DNA from: Zygnema cylindricum
Lineage: Eukaryota; Streptophyta; Zygnematophyceae; Zygnematales; Zygnemataceae
Reading direction: 5' to 3'
DNA: 64,000 nucleotides
Assembly (NCBI GenBank): GCA_037447655.1
Contig: JBBHKE010001521.1
Coordinates: forward strand, 1-64,000
This document shows, piece after piece, positions 1-11,725 of this stretch. Every line of letters begins with the position of its first letter. The first letter of the stretch is position 1. Below the pieces are notes generated by a model that did no database searches, was not told the DNA's origin, and saw nothing but the letters and a program-made list of their open reading frames with translations. The translations under genes and the position numbers were made by a program.

Positions 1-315
1 GATAATTTTTAATCGTTTCGGGTGAAGTAGCATCCCGGCCGTCAACGCTGATTATGTAATTTTTGTAACTTCGCATCTAGACCGTCGACGCAAATGACAA
101 ACAAATCGGCTGTCAGTTTTGACAAAGCGACCTAACCATAACCAGCTAAGTCGTTGACCTTTCTTTTTCTTCCACCTTGCTTGTTGTTGTATTTATTCAT
201 TGTCGATTTTATGTTTTATTTCATTTACGATATCGCGCTATCATTTGAGTTTAATTTGAGCACAGCTGATGATATTACATGCATCTTCATGTTATTTGAC
301 ACATGCACGACACGC
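1..315. other. Unassigned flank
   Basis: AT-rich sequence with no ORF, RNA gene or repeat that I can recognise. It does not match the first 158 bases of the Copia-1 3' LTR (4967-5124), so the 5' LTR of that element is broken off here. Confidence 0.5.
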
Positions 316-846
316 TAATGAATTTAGACGTGATAAGAATCACCCGGATTTTAGGGTAAAGATATTGTTAGTGGACAATTCTGGTCCAAACACTTAGAGT
401 TTTGTCAGTAGGTTGTTTGGTGAACCATGTACATACGTTTTAGATATTTTAAGGATCTTTAGAGTATTTAATTCAATTAGGAATGATCAGTTTGACATAG
501 AATGTACATTCTACACAAGAGTTAAAGAAATGAGAGGCACTAAGTGCAGTTTAAGGTGTTTTGTGCTCTATAGTCTTTGATTTGCCTGTAGTGCATGTTT
601 GTATGGCTGAAAGACCTCTTTCATTTGGAGTTACATATCTTACAATATAGATCTAGTCTACTAGGCATTTCTCTTTGGGTTTGCTACTGGAGTCATGTCT
701 ACTGATGGCTCAGCTCCTACTGCAAGTGCTCCTATTAGCCCTAGTGTTCCACCTGCTCCTCCAAGGATGAATATCCCAGTTGGTGCAAGTGTGATTCCTT
801 GTAGGAGTGGATCACAGCCGAGTATCAATGCCCATGACCTTCAAAA
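316..846 (+). repeat. Copia-1 5' LTR, 5'-truncated
   Basis: Positions 316-667 align to 5125-5471 and positions 668-846 align to 18028-18207 of the 3' LTR. The LTR therefore runs past the point where a naive comparison with 5125-5471 stops. About 158 bases of U3 are missing compared with the 3' copy. The end should be CA, as at 18206-18207; here it reads AA (845-846). The LTR contains the Gag start at 695. Confidence 0.8.
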
Positions 847-1819
847 GGTTATGGGCCCACCGCCCAAATTGCCTATTTTTGACGAAACTGACTACTTATA
901 CTGGGAAAATATGTTGAGCTCATATTTCGTGGAAAGGGACTTGTCACCTATTGTGAAAGGAATTGCAGATGTGATAGCGCCGGATTGGAGAAAGAAAAAT
1001 CTCCACTGCCTCAACGTCTTGAAGTAGTTAATGTCAAAAGACTTGGTAATGTTGTATCTTGAGATGAAAAAAACATGTGAAGTTTGTTTCATTGTACGTG
1101 CTATGTATGTTCAGCTAGATGTTACTGTCCAGACCAACATAGCCACTTAGATTTTTTATTTTAAGTATTCTGGAGGTAGTATGTCAGATCATTATCCTGT
1201 TATGAAAAGGTTGTTCCTTCAAAGTACTAGTGCAGGTGGGGACTTTTCACCACCTCAGCAGGCTAAGTTGTTGATGAGAACTTTGCCCGATGAATATAAG
1301 GGAGACATGGATAGGCATAGGGCTATTCCACAGCGTCAATGGAACATAGCATTAGCAATTCAACTTATTTTGAGTGAAGAAGCTAACTAGATGTCAAAAA
1401 GAGGTAGTAGTAAGTCTGTTCAGGCACTAGCTAACCAGCTTTCGGATTCTAAGATTGGCAGTGGCACTGGCAAAGGTAGTGGTCCTAGAAGGTCACCTTT
1501 GACATGCTATTACTGTGATGAAAAAGGGCATGTGTTCAGAATGTGTAATGCATACAAGAAAGCGAAAGCCACAAGAAATTCTCGCTTTGGTTGCGGTGAA
1601 AGTTGGGTTCCTTCTCAATCTGGTGGACGACCAACTTCTCTCTTCAACGAACTTCAGGAGGAGGACGTGAGCAGCTTTCCCAACAACAGTGAAAAGAAAT
1701 ATTTTGCGATGGCACAAGCAACGGAAGGCGTGGAGGAAGACGAATGGATTATGGACTCCGGCGCATCTGCCTACATGAGCCGCAATCGCCATCTATTTGA
1801 CAGTATTCAATCTGTTTAA
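695..1819 (+). pseudogene. Copia-1 gag and N-terminal protease (broken)
   Basis: Gag packages element RNA into virus-like particles; the protease cuts the polyprotein. The first about 50 residues (Pro/Ala/Ser-rich) are encoded inside the LTR. The conserved Val-Met-Gly-Pro-Pro and a Tyr-Trp motif of the copia Gag N-terminus follow. The frame is stopped at 1025-1027 and resumes at 1181-1390 and 1391-1819. A CCHC zinc knuckle (C-x2-C-x4-H-x4-C) lies near 1505-1546, and the protease active site Trp-Ile-Met-Asp-Ser-Gly-Ala with its Asp at 1753-1755. The gag centre between 1028 and 1180 has lost its frame. It is not functional. Confidence 0.85.
847..861 (+). other. Copia-1 primer-binding site (half initiator tRNA-Met type)
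   Basis: GGTTATGGGCCCACC follows the LTR end directly. Its complement, GGTGGGCCCATAACC, equals the anticodon stem-loop of plant initiator tRNA-Met (from memory of that tRNA). It is also translated as part of Gag (Val-Met-Gly-Pro-Pro). Confidence 0.75.
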
Positions 1820-1885
1820 CTCATCAAAACTTATTTTAGTTGTGATACGATTGTTGATTTAAAAGCAAAGGGGAGGGTGTAACTT

Positions 1886-3268
1886 ATGTTGAATGTAGAT
1901 GGAAAACCTGTGAAAATGGCCTTGGAAGATGTGTTACATGTCCCAACTTTTAAAAGTATTTTTTTCTCTACGTCATTAGTAGAAAAGAAAGGTTTTAAAA
2001 CTATATCTGAGAATGTGAAGAAGACAGTGAGTAAAAATGGGAAAATAGCTGCAAAGGGATTTGTTGGAGGAAACAATTTGTATCGATTGAGTCTTGCAAA
2101 CGATAATGACAATGATGTTATGTACTCAAGTGTAATCAGTGATTGTGATTTATGGCATAAACGTTTAGGACATGTGAATTATGATAGATTAGAAAAGATG
2201 GTAAATCAAAAAATGGTGGAAGGTGTAAAAATTAGTCAAAAACCAGCATCAAATGTGTTCGATGGTTATGCAATGGGAAAAATTCATAAGTTATCTTTCC
2301 TTTCAAAAACTGATCATAGAAGTAGCAGGGTGCTAGAACTGAATTATTTAGATGTATGAGGGCCATCTAGGTATCCATCTGTGGGAGTTGCTAAGTTTAT
2401 GCTTACCTTTACTGATGATTATAGTAGATTTAGTACAATTTATTTTTTGAAAAGTAAAGATGAAGTTTTTTCAAAATTTAAATAGTAAAATGCTTGGGTT
2501 GAAAATCTTCATGAGAGAAAGATAGTGGGATTCAGATCTGATAATAGAGGGGAGTACATATCTAATGAGTTTGCAAAATTCCTAAAATTGCATGGAATCT
2601 CACGTCAGCTAACTGTTCCTTATTCTCCGAAACAAAACAGTGTTTCAAAGAGGATGAACAGGACCATATCAGAGTGTGCTAGGATAATGATGGCTGATAT
2701 GGACATAAATTTCAAATTTTGGGCAGAGGCTATGAATTGTGCAGCTTATGTGAGAAATAGGCTAGAAACAAGGGCAGTAAAAGATAAAACTACTTACGAA
2801 ATGTGGCCAGTACACAAACCAGATGTAAGTGACTTCAAGGTCTTTGGAAGTATGATATTCTTGCTAGATAATGATCCGCAAAAATGGAAATTAGATCCAA
2901 AACGCATACCAGGTATATTTCTATGGTATGATGATCATGCCAAGGGTTATAAAGTGTATGACACTAAGAGAAATAGAGTTGTGGTAGCCAGAAACATTAT
3001 TTTGAAGGATGAGGGAAATGGAGTAGATGTATTTAGTCAGCGTACAGATGAAATGATAGATAGAAGTGTTTATTATATCTTTTTAGAGGAAAATCCTATG
3101 TTTTTCAAGAAAAATATTGAAAATGCATCTACATCAACTCAAAGTGACTTCCAATCATCTTCTCCACCAGAAAGAAGAAGTGTTATGCAAGAAAGAGTTG
3201 CAAACTCTCCTCCACCTCAAGTTGAAACTGAATCACAAGAAGAATCACATATATCAAAGAGGACCTAA
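1886..3268 (+). pseudogene. Copia-1 protease C-terminus and integrase (broken)
   Basis: The first segment (1886-2359) ends the protease and includes the GAG-pre-integrase region, with the Leu-Trp-His-Lys-Arg-Leu-Gly-His zinc-binding start of integrase. Stops and a frameshift lie between 2357 and 2524. The second segment (2525-3268) carries the integrase core, with the second catalytic Asp in Arg-Ser-Asp-Asn. At the third catalytic position, where Glu is expected in the Val-Ala-Glu-Arg context, Lys is read (2648-2650). The enzyme would therefore be inactive even without the frame breaks. Confidence 0.85.
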
Positions 3269-3446
3269 CCATCTATACCAGCGACAGAATTTCCAGGTAG
3301 AGTTAGGCGAAGTGCACGACTTATGAAGAAAATGCAGCCTTTGCTCACTCAGCACACACAGAATAGCCTCTAACGTTGACGAAAACCTATTCGAGTAATG
3401 AAAGGGAACACTGGGTGGAAGCAGTCAATGAAGAAATAAGTCCATC

Positions 3447-4937
3447 ATGGAGGCCCAAACATGGGATCTGGTGGAACTTCCTCCAGAGAGAAAGGCTACA
3501 GGAAGTAAATGGGTGTTTAAATTAAAATTGAACCCATATAATACCATAGACAGGTATAAGGCTCGCTTGGTTGCTAAGGGATATAATCAAAAGAAGGGGA
3601 TGGATTATGAAGAAACCTTTTCACCGGTTGTAAGGTTTCCATCTGTCCGCATCTTACTTACATTAGCTGCCATAGAGGATTTTGACATCCACCAAATCGA
3701 TGTCAGAACTGCCTTTTTGCATGGTGATTTAGACGAGATCATTTACTTGAAGCAACCGAAGGTTTATGAGGAAGCACGAAAAGAAAACCTTGTGTGCAGA
3801 CTTGTAAAATCTTTGTATGGCCTAAAACAAGCCCCTATGCAATAGAACCGAAAGTTAGATGAGTTCATGACATGATTAGGATTTACTAGAATTAGTTCAA
3901 ATCATTCAGAATATGTGAAGTGTGGTGATAATCCTGATGAGGTGATATTCATTGTTGTGTATGTTGATGATTTGCTGCTAATTAGTAGGAACAAAGAAGG
4001 AATTGCTAGAGTAAAACAGGCTCTTAATTCACAATATGAAATGAAGGATTTGGGTGAGGCAAAATATATTCTTGGCATACAAGTTGAAAGAGATAGAGAA
4101 AAGAAAATAATTAAGCTAACTCAAAAAGAAGAGATAGGAAACATGTTGGAAAAAATTGGCAGGGCTAATGCTAAAGGTTGTGCAACTCGTATGGAGTATA
4201 AGCAAAAACTTGAAGGAAATGGAGCATGAGTTTGGAGTCATAATAGATGAGGAACTTAGTCCAGAAGAGCAAAAATTTATGTCACAATTACTTTACAGAC
4301 AAGTAGTAGGAAGACTGATTTACTTCATGAATTGTACTAGGCCCGATATAGCCGCAGCTGTTGGTGTATTGAGCAGATGTCTGCAAAATCCTTAAAAGAG
4401 AGATTGGGAAGCAGCAAAAAGGGTCTTAAGGTATCTTGTTGGGACTAGGAATCTTTGGCTTATTTTAGGAGGGGACAAGGTTGGCATTAATACTTGGAGT
4501 GATGCTAGCTATGGTGATGTGCCTAATAGGAAGTCTACAATTGGGTATGTCATTCAGATTGGAAGTGGAACTTGTAGTTGGAGTAGTAAACTTCAAAAGG
4601 TCACGGCTCAATCAACTATGGAAGCCGAATACATGGTTGCGAGTGCAGCTTTGAAAGAGCTGGTATGGATTAAGGCATTTCTTCAAGAATTAGGTTTTCC
4701 ACAACACGAACAAAAATAATGTGGTACGATAATCAAGCAGCCATTTATGTGGCAACAAACCCAAGTCACCATTTTAAGAGTAAGTATATCGACATTCGGC
4801 TACATTTTGTACGAGAGAAAGTATTTGCAAAATTGGTAAAACTATGTTATTTGCCTGATGAGAAAATGGTTGCGAACATGTTGACAAAAGCCCTTTCGCT
4901 CCTAAGTTGGAGTATTACAGAAAAGCATGTGGTCTAA
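3447..4937 (+). pseudogene. Copia-1 reverse transcriptase and RNase H (broken)
   Basis: The RT N-terminal segment (3447-3842) contains the copia hallmark stretch ending Tyr-Gly-Leu-Lys-Gln-Ala-Pro, then stops at the codon expected to be Trp. The catalytic Tyr-Val-Asp-Asp box is at 3960-3971. A frameshift near 4200 moves the frame. The RNase H domain follows to 4937, with Trp-Ser-Ser-Lys and a Ser-Thr-Met-Glu-Ala-Glu-Tyr catalytic motif near 4612-4632, and one more frame change near 4717. The domain order RT then RNase H, ending next to a polypurine tract, is standard for copia. Confidence 0.88.
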
Positions 4938-4958
4938 GTGAGTAAGAATCTAAAGCTT

Positions 4959-4966
4959 AAGGGGAG
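4959..4966 (+). other. Copia-1 polypurine tract
   Basis: AAGGGGAG lies directly before the TGTTG start of the 3' LTR; this is the usual plus-strand primer position. Confidence 0.7.
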
Positions 4967-5471
4967 TGTTGAAAAGTAAGCTTTAGTAAGTCTTAGAAAT
5001 TTGAGTCTAAGACTTGGAATATTTTTGGAATACTAATTGTTCAATATTGACCAAATTTAGTGTGGATTTTTTTGTAGTATCTTCACGAATAAATATCTTT
5101 AAGTAAATTAGTGTGTAAGGCCGCCAATGAATGTAGACGTGATAAGAATCACCCGGATTTTTAGGGTATAGATATTGTTAGTGGACAATTTTGGTCCAAA
5201 CACTTAGATTTTTGTTAGTAGGTTGCCTGGTGAACCATGTACATTTTAGATATTTTGAGGATCTTTAGAGTATTTAATTCAATTAGGAATGATCAGTTTG
5301 ACACAGAATGTACATTCTACACAAGAGTTAAGGAAATGAGAGCAATGAGTGCAAGTTAAGGTGTTTTGTGCTCTATTGTCTTTGGTTTGATTGTAATACA
5401 TGTTTCCATGGTAGAAAGACCTCTTTCATTTGGAGTTACATATCTTACACTATAGATCTAGTTTACTAGGC
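4967..5471 (+). repeat. Copia-1 3' LTR, left part
   Basis: Starts TGTTGAAAAG after the polypurine tract and aligns from 5125 onward to the 5' LTR. It ends in the target duplication taggc (5467-5471), where Gypsy-1 entered. The LTR continues at 18028. Confidence 0.85.
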
Positions 5472-5934
5472 AGTAAAAGGGACAATGTTCACCACAATGC
5501 ACAACGAAAAACTCCAAAGATCTCCCCGTAGCAACAGGAGGGCACACATCAATCATAGATAGAATTTGCACTTTCTTAACTAAGAGGAGATTACAAGATG
5601 GTGCGCTCATTGCGAAGGTCTACTCAAAGAGTCTCTTGTTGACTACGTCTTCTTTCTATTTGAACTATCTAGCCGCTAGTCAACCTAGCACTGTACAAAT
5701 GTACACGTGGACCTTCCCAATCAACCGAGATCTATCCAAAATATCCTTATAGAACTATACATCTCAATCCACATTTTGCTGCGTTGCAATGCTGCTATAT
5801 TACTGCGCTACTCTATTAAGTTGCTACGCAGCTATGTTGCGCTGGTCTGGCACCGTTGCTGCGCTGCTCTGAAACCGCAACTATAACAGCCTGGTTTCTA
5901 GTCTTTAAGTTCTCAACTCTGTAACCATGTTACA
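5472..5934 (-). repeat. Gypsy-1 3' LTR
   Basis: 463 bp, matching the split 5' LTR (78 + 390 bp). On the plus strand it ends ...GTTACA, as at 18022. One inner stretch is rich in GCTGCG / TTGCTGCG repeats (about 5780-5870). Confidence 0.85.
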
Positions 5935-5979
5935 GTGCCTCTCACTAAGGATTCAACGTTCTGCTGAACCATACTTTAC

Positions 5980-8722
5980 TCAGAGAAACTGCAATTGACG
6001 GAGGATACCGTATGTCTCCTCACGGTACTCCTCGAATTCTTGTCGCAGAGTTTCAAGTTGGTTTTGCAATTGCTCACATCGCGTCCCAAGCAGCGCAATG
6101 TGGTGATCCGCCGCTGTCAAGCATCTCCGAATGATCCGCTCCTGCACTTGGTCTTCGCCTTCCTCCGGTGCGACCACGGGTGCCTGGGGTCGTGGTGGAG
6201 TGACCGCCGGGCAAGCTCTTCGGTTTCTGGGATTTGAGGAGCTTCCGGTTCTTCAACTCGTTGTGCTTCTTTGGCCACTTCATTGGTCGGTTCGTGAGGC
6301 TTCTTCTTTAGTTTAAAAGAAACATGTTTCTTGGCAGCTCGGTCCCGCTGCAGAGTGTTCTTTCGGGCAAGCTTGAGTGCGCCTACCTCAAGTGTGACCT
6401 CCGCCCAAGAGATAATGTCATGTAGTTGCACATCCCATGGGTGAAATTGGCGGAGCAACCCGGGAATATCCACCCTATACCGATAGTTGTCTTTGACCAC
6501 TTCCACAAACGGCAGGGCTCGTGGATTTAGCTACACGTAACCTTTGTGGTTGTTCCCTAAGTCCTTTGTCCTTATGAAATTCTATGCCGCGTGTGACCAC
6601 ACGTCGGCGGGGATATAAATAGGGTCCCTTGGTTTTCCTGTACGGCACCCTTCGGGCCACTCCGAAGGATCCTAATAAAAATGCTTAGCGAAGCCGAATG
6701 TGAGATCCCAATGGCGGTTGTTGATAGGGAGTGGGAAGAAGAAATCGAAAACATCTTCTCCCTTTTCACTCTTTGAAACTCTGAGACCTCCATAAGTCCT
6801 CAGAGTGGAGAGCTTCGAAGAAGCCTCTAAGATAACCCTGACCTCTTTGTGTTTCAGCAAAAAAGAACTGCCACCCTGGCAGACAATAACTTAGACCACC
6901 TTCACCCCTGTAAAGGCAAGACTCCGTTGAGTCGACAGCAAAAAGAATCTCTGAATTTGCTCCCCTGAGCAGTAAGTTATGGAGGGTCAAAGTTGACCTT
7001 TTGTATAGAAGCTCTCTGGGAGAGAGGATCCTATCTCCTAATTTTTTCTAAGTTCTATCTCTCTCACAGACTCTATCTACTGATATACGGAGCCAATCAT
7101 ATTCCACTTTCGTACACAAATATACATCTGCCGGTGTACTTTTTGTTCGGACATTGTACGACATGGCCTAAATGTCGACACATATCATATCCGGATTCGG
7201 TGTCGTAATCTCCAAAGATACCACGATCCAATGTAATTTCGCCAGGTGTCATCCGATGTGGCGATGACCACAAACCGCCGAAATTCTCTTCCGCGATCTC
7301 GGCGTTCATTCCGGCCGTCCGATTAAATTTACATTTAATCGTAGCCGTAATAAATACATGCGCAGTATTCGTTTCGCTAAAGAAACAAATGCGCGGTATT
7401 CGTTTCTTTATCCGTACCACAATCCGTACTTTACATTACTAATTCTATGTATCCCGTATATAGTATCAGTTAAATGAATTGTCCTCCTTGTTAATGTCTA
7501 ACTAAAAATCAAAACATATAGTACGTAACACTAGCTAAAGACTTAACGGTTAAGGCTACCGGCTACCGGCAGCTTGACGCCCGACAGGTACCAGGATCAA
7601 ATCCTGTGGCCGGCACATATCTTTTTAGTAAATAAACCCCTAACTAATATATATTTCCTGTAAACCTCTGGATAGCCTAGGTAGCCATGGCTCTAGCTCC
7701 CTCTCCGAACTCTCAGTGACGGCGACAAGTTTGAGAGTTGGAGAGAGAAGTTAGAGGTAGACTGCTTCGGCTTCGTTCTATATTTCTATTTAGACCTAGA
7801 AAATACTTTAAACGGACCATTAATTTCTACACTCTCTTCTTCCGTGTCCCCTCGATCCCCTCGAAGGAGAAATACATCGTCTCGCTGGGGTACTGCGCTT
7901 TGGCCTTCTTTTTCGCGCTTTCCGAAGACTATTCGTCAGCGGTACTTTTTTATTGGGGTCCCTCATCACCTCCAGGTCAGATGCAGGCTCCTCAATTGGC
8001 GGAGGTGTCGGTTCCCGCACTCGCTCCTCAGAGTCCAAGATCTCATGATCTTCTTCCTCCTCCTGATCCCCTTCCTGGAGTGGATTGTACTCGGGGTATT
8101 GTAAATTTTCTAACCCCTCTCCACCGTTGGTCTCTGCCGGTCCTGCCTCGCTACTTGTTGTTTCCTCATGTTTAAATGCTACCTCCACCTCCCTCCTCCG
8201 GCCTGCCTCTACCATGGCCTCCGCTGCCACTAACAATCTCTCCGGACAATGCACATCTCCTTGCCCTACCCGTACAAGTCTCCTCATTCTTGATGGCGGA
8301 GAGGACGACGACGCCATGGATATTGTTTTGCCCGACAATTTCGATAACTCCAGAATTGTGGGTAAGCTAGCCGTGCGAAGCGAGACACTCTCTAGACTGC
8401 CTTCACTATGTTGGTAGCAAGGGCTGGTGGTGGCTATAACGGAAAGGGTTGAGGGTTTCACGATTGGACTCTTCCAAGCGTCGCAGCGTGTCAGAGTATC
8501 GCATCGTCCCACATTTAATGAACTGCGCTGCTGCGGCAAAAGCGAGGGTTCGTCGTCACTAATGTGGCGAAAAAAAACTGCGCCGTTGCAATTTCCTATC
8601 AACGCAGCGGTGGCGGTGCGATCTTCTGACGGCACGGCGTCCATGCTACGCTTCGGTGGCTGCGCTACCATAGCGCTCCGGTCTGTTAACTTTGCCGCTG
8701 CATTTCGTCGTCGCGTTCCCAT
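5980..8722 (-). pseudogene. Gypsy-1 extra ORF downstream of pol, function unknown, split by a solo LTR
   Basis: Between the chromodomain and the 3' LTR lie about 1.8 kb of element DNA, too long for a simple 3' UTR. The upstream part (7837-8722) is open for nearly 300 codons: a basic start, then a long acidic Glu/Asp- and Pro-rich stretch, then a basic Arg/Lys/Ser-rich end. After the solo LTR the frame continues in pieces (6768-5980): a segment with aromatic residues, several stops, a piece ending in a Lys-rich stretch, and a Glu/Gln-rich coiled-coil-like end (about 5980-6177). I recognise no domain. It could be an env-position accessory protein or captured host sequence. Confidence 0.5.
6774..7831 (-). 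repeat. Solo copia LTR inserted in the Gypsy-1 extra ORF
   Basis: 1058 bp. On the minus strand it starts TGTAGAAATTAATGG and ends with the LTR-encoded Gag start Met-Glu-Val-Ser-Glu-Phe. The same family forms the LTRs of Copia-4 and Copia-7. Flanks are ctctt (6769-6773) and ctctc (7832-7836), a 5-bp target duplication with one change. No internal domain is attached, so it is a product of LTR-LTR recombination. It contains the tRNA-like module (7540-7615) and the AGCCATGGCT block. Confidence 0.8.
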
Positions 8723-8828
8723 TATGATCGCGATGGTTGCGATACAACGATACGTTCCCTTATCGCGTCTGTTGCAATTGCCCCTCCAGTTAAGCTGAGT
8801 GGTCGCACTCTACGTAAACCGGCGCAGC

Positions 8829-10304
8829 AATTCCGGTCAATGTAGATCTTCCTCATCCACCCTAGAGTCGTCTTCAATTCCGTAGCCCTTCCAACGCACT
8901 AAATATTGGGTGGAGTTAGAATTCTGACAGCGACGCGATTGAAGGATCTCCTCCACCTCATACTCGTCTGAAGTGCCACGGATGGGAGGTAAAGGTATGT
9001 TCGTCCGTCAACGAGGAAAGACTAAATTGGGGTCGCGAAATGGCTTGAGAAGGGAAACATGGAAAATATTGTTGATATGCCAGTCCTTCGGTATATCCAA
9101 CTTATAGGCCACTTCTCCCACCTTCGAAAGCACAGTGAACGGACGCGTGAATTTCGGTTTTAATTTCTTAAAGAGGGCACCCGTAATGATAAGTTTGCCA
9201 TACTAAGGCGAACCTTATCACCCACATTGAAAACCATGTCCTTTTGGTGAGCGTCGGCCTGCGATTTTTGACGATCCTTTGCAAGTTCGAGCGTCTTCGC
9301 CACGTTTTTCAAGTTCCCTTGCAGCGTTCTAGCAAAATCCAGAGCTGTTGGTGTAGGGCATTCCGTTGCCAATAAATTTTGGGGAAGGGTGGGATGTCGT
9401 CTTTTGAGGAGAATGGCGTGGCATTTATGGAATAGTGCACAGCACTGTTGTACGCCACCTCAATTGTCGTTAAATGGTTCACCCAATCTGTTTGGTGCAC
9501 CAAGATATAAGCCCGCAAAGCCTCCTCCAAATTCATGTTCACCCTTTCGGTTTGACCATCAGTTTGAGGGTGGTAAGTTGTGGACATGGCTAACTGCGAT
9601 CCACACAACTCAAACATTTTTTTCCAAAAGTGGCTCACGAATTCCGATCCCGATCACTGACGACCCTCTTCGGAAGTCCGTGATGGCGGAGTATTTCTCG
9701 AAAGAATAAGTCTGCCACATCTCCCGCCGTGGCTGTGGTTGACGTGGGTAGCAAATGAGCCATTTTTTTTTAAATAATCGACGACGACGAAGATAGAGTC
9801 GTAACCTTCCCGAGTCAACGGAAGAGCCACGATGAAATCCATTGAAATCGCCTCCCTATGAACAGATGGTATCGGAAGGGGTTGTAACAGACCTTGGTGA
9901 CCCGATTCCGATTTATTCGTGTTACAAGAGTCACACGTTCGGACATACTCCGCAATGTCCCGAGTCATGTTCGGCCCTTAATACGCCTCTGCGACACGTG
10001 TAGTTCTTTTGTCTCGCCCGAAATGTCCACTAAGCGGCTCGTCATGACTTAATTTAAGTATCGTATGACGTAACTCCTGGTTTATCGAAACGTAAAGTCT
10101 GGTTGTCTTACTCGGTCTGTACCGCCACATACCATTGGCCGTTCTAATTAATACATCCTGCTTAATGAGGTCCTTAATTGTCTCGTCTTCGTCGTATGCG
10201 GCCTTGATCCGACTTATCCACTGTTCGTCCACTTGTACCGTACAGGTCACTGCGCTAACTTTCAGATCCTGCGCTGCGTCTGACGCTGCGGTGTGTTTTT
10301 CCAC
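8829..10304 (-). pseudogene. Gypsy-1 integrase and C-terminal chromodomain (broken)
   Basis: Integrase joins the cDNA to host DNA. The zinc-binding segment (Cys-x2-Cys in Arg-Thr-Cys-Asp-Ser-Cys) lies at about 9890-9968, and the catalytic core with a Tyr-His-Pro-Gln-Thr-Asp-Gly-Gln-Thr-Glu motif near 9560. Stops and frameshifts interrupt it. At the C-terminus (about 8829-8970) is a chromodomain: Tyr-Glu-Val-Glu-Glu-Ile-Leu, then Gln-Tyr-Leu-Val-Arg-Trp-Lys-Gly-Tyr, then an acidic Asp-Asp-Ser stretch. In chromoviruses this domain steers integration to marked chromatin. Confidence 0.85.
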
Positions 10305-10399
10305 GGAGCCTACATTTCCATCCTGCGATGGTTGTCATCGGTGCTCTGTCACCTGTGCAGCTACACCGAGTCTTCTCGACATCACATCCGCTAAGTTCG

Positions 10400-11640
10400 T
10401 CTTGCCCGACTTGTATTCAATAGCCAGCTCCGGCCCGAAGATCTGAAGAAACGTCATCCATCGCACTTGTTTCTTTGACAACTTCGGCTAAGTCTGAAGA
10501 TACTATAGGGCGTGGTGATCAGTGATGACCGTGATCCGCTTCCTTTGAACGTAACATTTCCAAACTTCCAACACATTTATAACTGCGATCGTCTCTTTTT
10601 CATGGGTGGCACAATGAAGCTCTGCTGCCTTTAGCTTCCGGCTGTCGTAGGCAATAGGTTGTAGACCTTTTCCTTGATCCTGTATAAGGATTGCTCCAAT
10701 CGTCGTATCGCTGGCGTCGGTGATTATCGTCCAAGTTAATTCTAGGTCGGGGACAGCTAACACAGGGGCGTTAATCAACTGCTCCTTTAGCGTGTCAAAG
10801 GCTGCCCCTTGCGCCGATTTCCACTCGTAGGGCACGTCATTCTTAAGTCAATCCGTGAGTGGTGCAACAATTTTTGCGAAACCTTTAACAAAACGACGAT
10901 AGTAGGAGCATAATCCAAGAAAGCTTCGTAACTCCGTAATGTTTGTCGGTTGCGACCACTCGTTCACTGCCGGATTTTTGTTCGGATCCACCGCGATCCC
11001 ATCTCGGCTCACCACATGGCCCAAAAACTCAATTCTCTCCTTCAAAGAGTCACATTTACTCCTTTTTGCGTACAGCTCATTCTTCGAAGGACTTGTAGAA
11101 CCGTCCGTAGGTGCTTCATATAATCATCCAGCGTTCGGCTATACACCAAGATATCGTCCAAAAAGACGATGACGAACGCGTCCAAATATTGTCATAAGAT
11201 GGAATTGATCAAATGCATAAAAGTAGCCGGTACGTTGGTCAATCCGAACGGTATAACCCGAAATTAGAAATGACCATACCGAGTTCTAAATGTCGTCTTT
11301 TCCACATCTTCCTCGGCATTCCTGATTTGGTGATAACCCCTTCGCAGTTCTATCTTCGAAAAATATTTGGCACCTCGTAGTCGATCCAACAATTCGTTTA
11401 TCCTTGGTAGGGGGTACGCATTTCTCACCGTTAGTTTGTTTAGCGCTCTGTAGTCCACACACATACAAAAACCTCCATCTTTCTTATTTACGAAGAGAAA
11501 TGGGGCTCCATACGCTGACTTGCTCGGTTCATTTGCTCCGGCTTTGACCAACTCCGCAAGTTGCTTCTTGAGTTCGTCTAATTTGGTGTAATTCATCTTG
11601 TACATCCAATTAGCAGAGGTACCGCTCTAAAAACCAGCTC
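10400..11640 (-). pseudogene. Gypsy-1 reverse transcriptase and RNase H (broken)
   Basis: The RT N-terminal part (11264-11605) has the gypsy motifs Ser-Ala-Tyr-Gly-Ala-Pro and Val-Asp-Tyr-Arg-Ala-Leu-Asn. The catalytic Phe-Leu-Asp-Asp box lies near 11154-11165, after a stop at 11262-11264. The thumb/connection follows at 10848-11045 (Phe-Leu-Gly-His-Val-Val-Ser), and RNase H at about 10503-10835 with Thr-Asp-Ala-Ser, His-Glu-Lys-Glu and Thr-Asp-His-His. Several in-frame stops make it a pseudogene. RT next to RNase H and before integrase is the gypsy order. Confidence 0.9.
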
Positions 11641-11725
11641 TATCTTGTGGTCTACTTCGCGCTTCGGAGGTAATCCTTCCGGAAGTTTCGGGGAAAAACA
11701 TAAACATACTCCTCGAGAAGCTTCT

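Noticed and set aside
6672-6770. Possible Ulp1-like cysteine protease motif (Pro-Ile-Asn-Asn-Arg-His-Trp) in the Gypsy-1 extra ORF
   Set aside because: Only one short motif is present. The expected following Asp and Cys boxes are not found in the broken downstream sequence.
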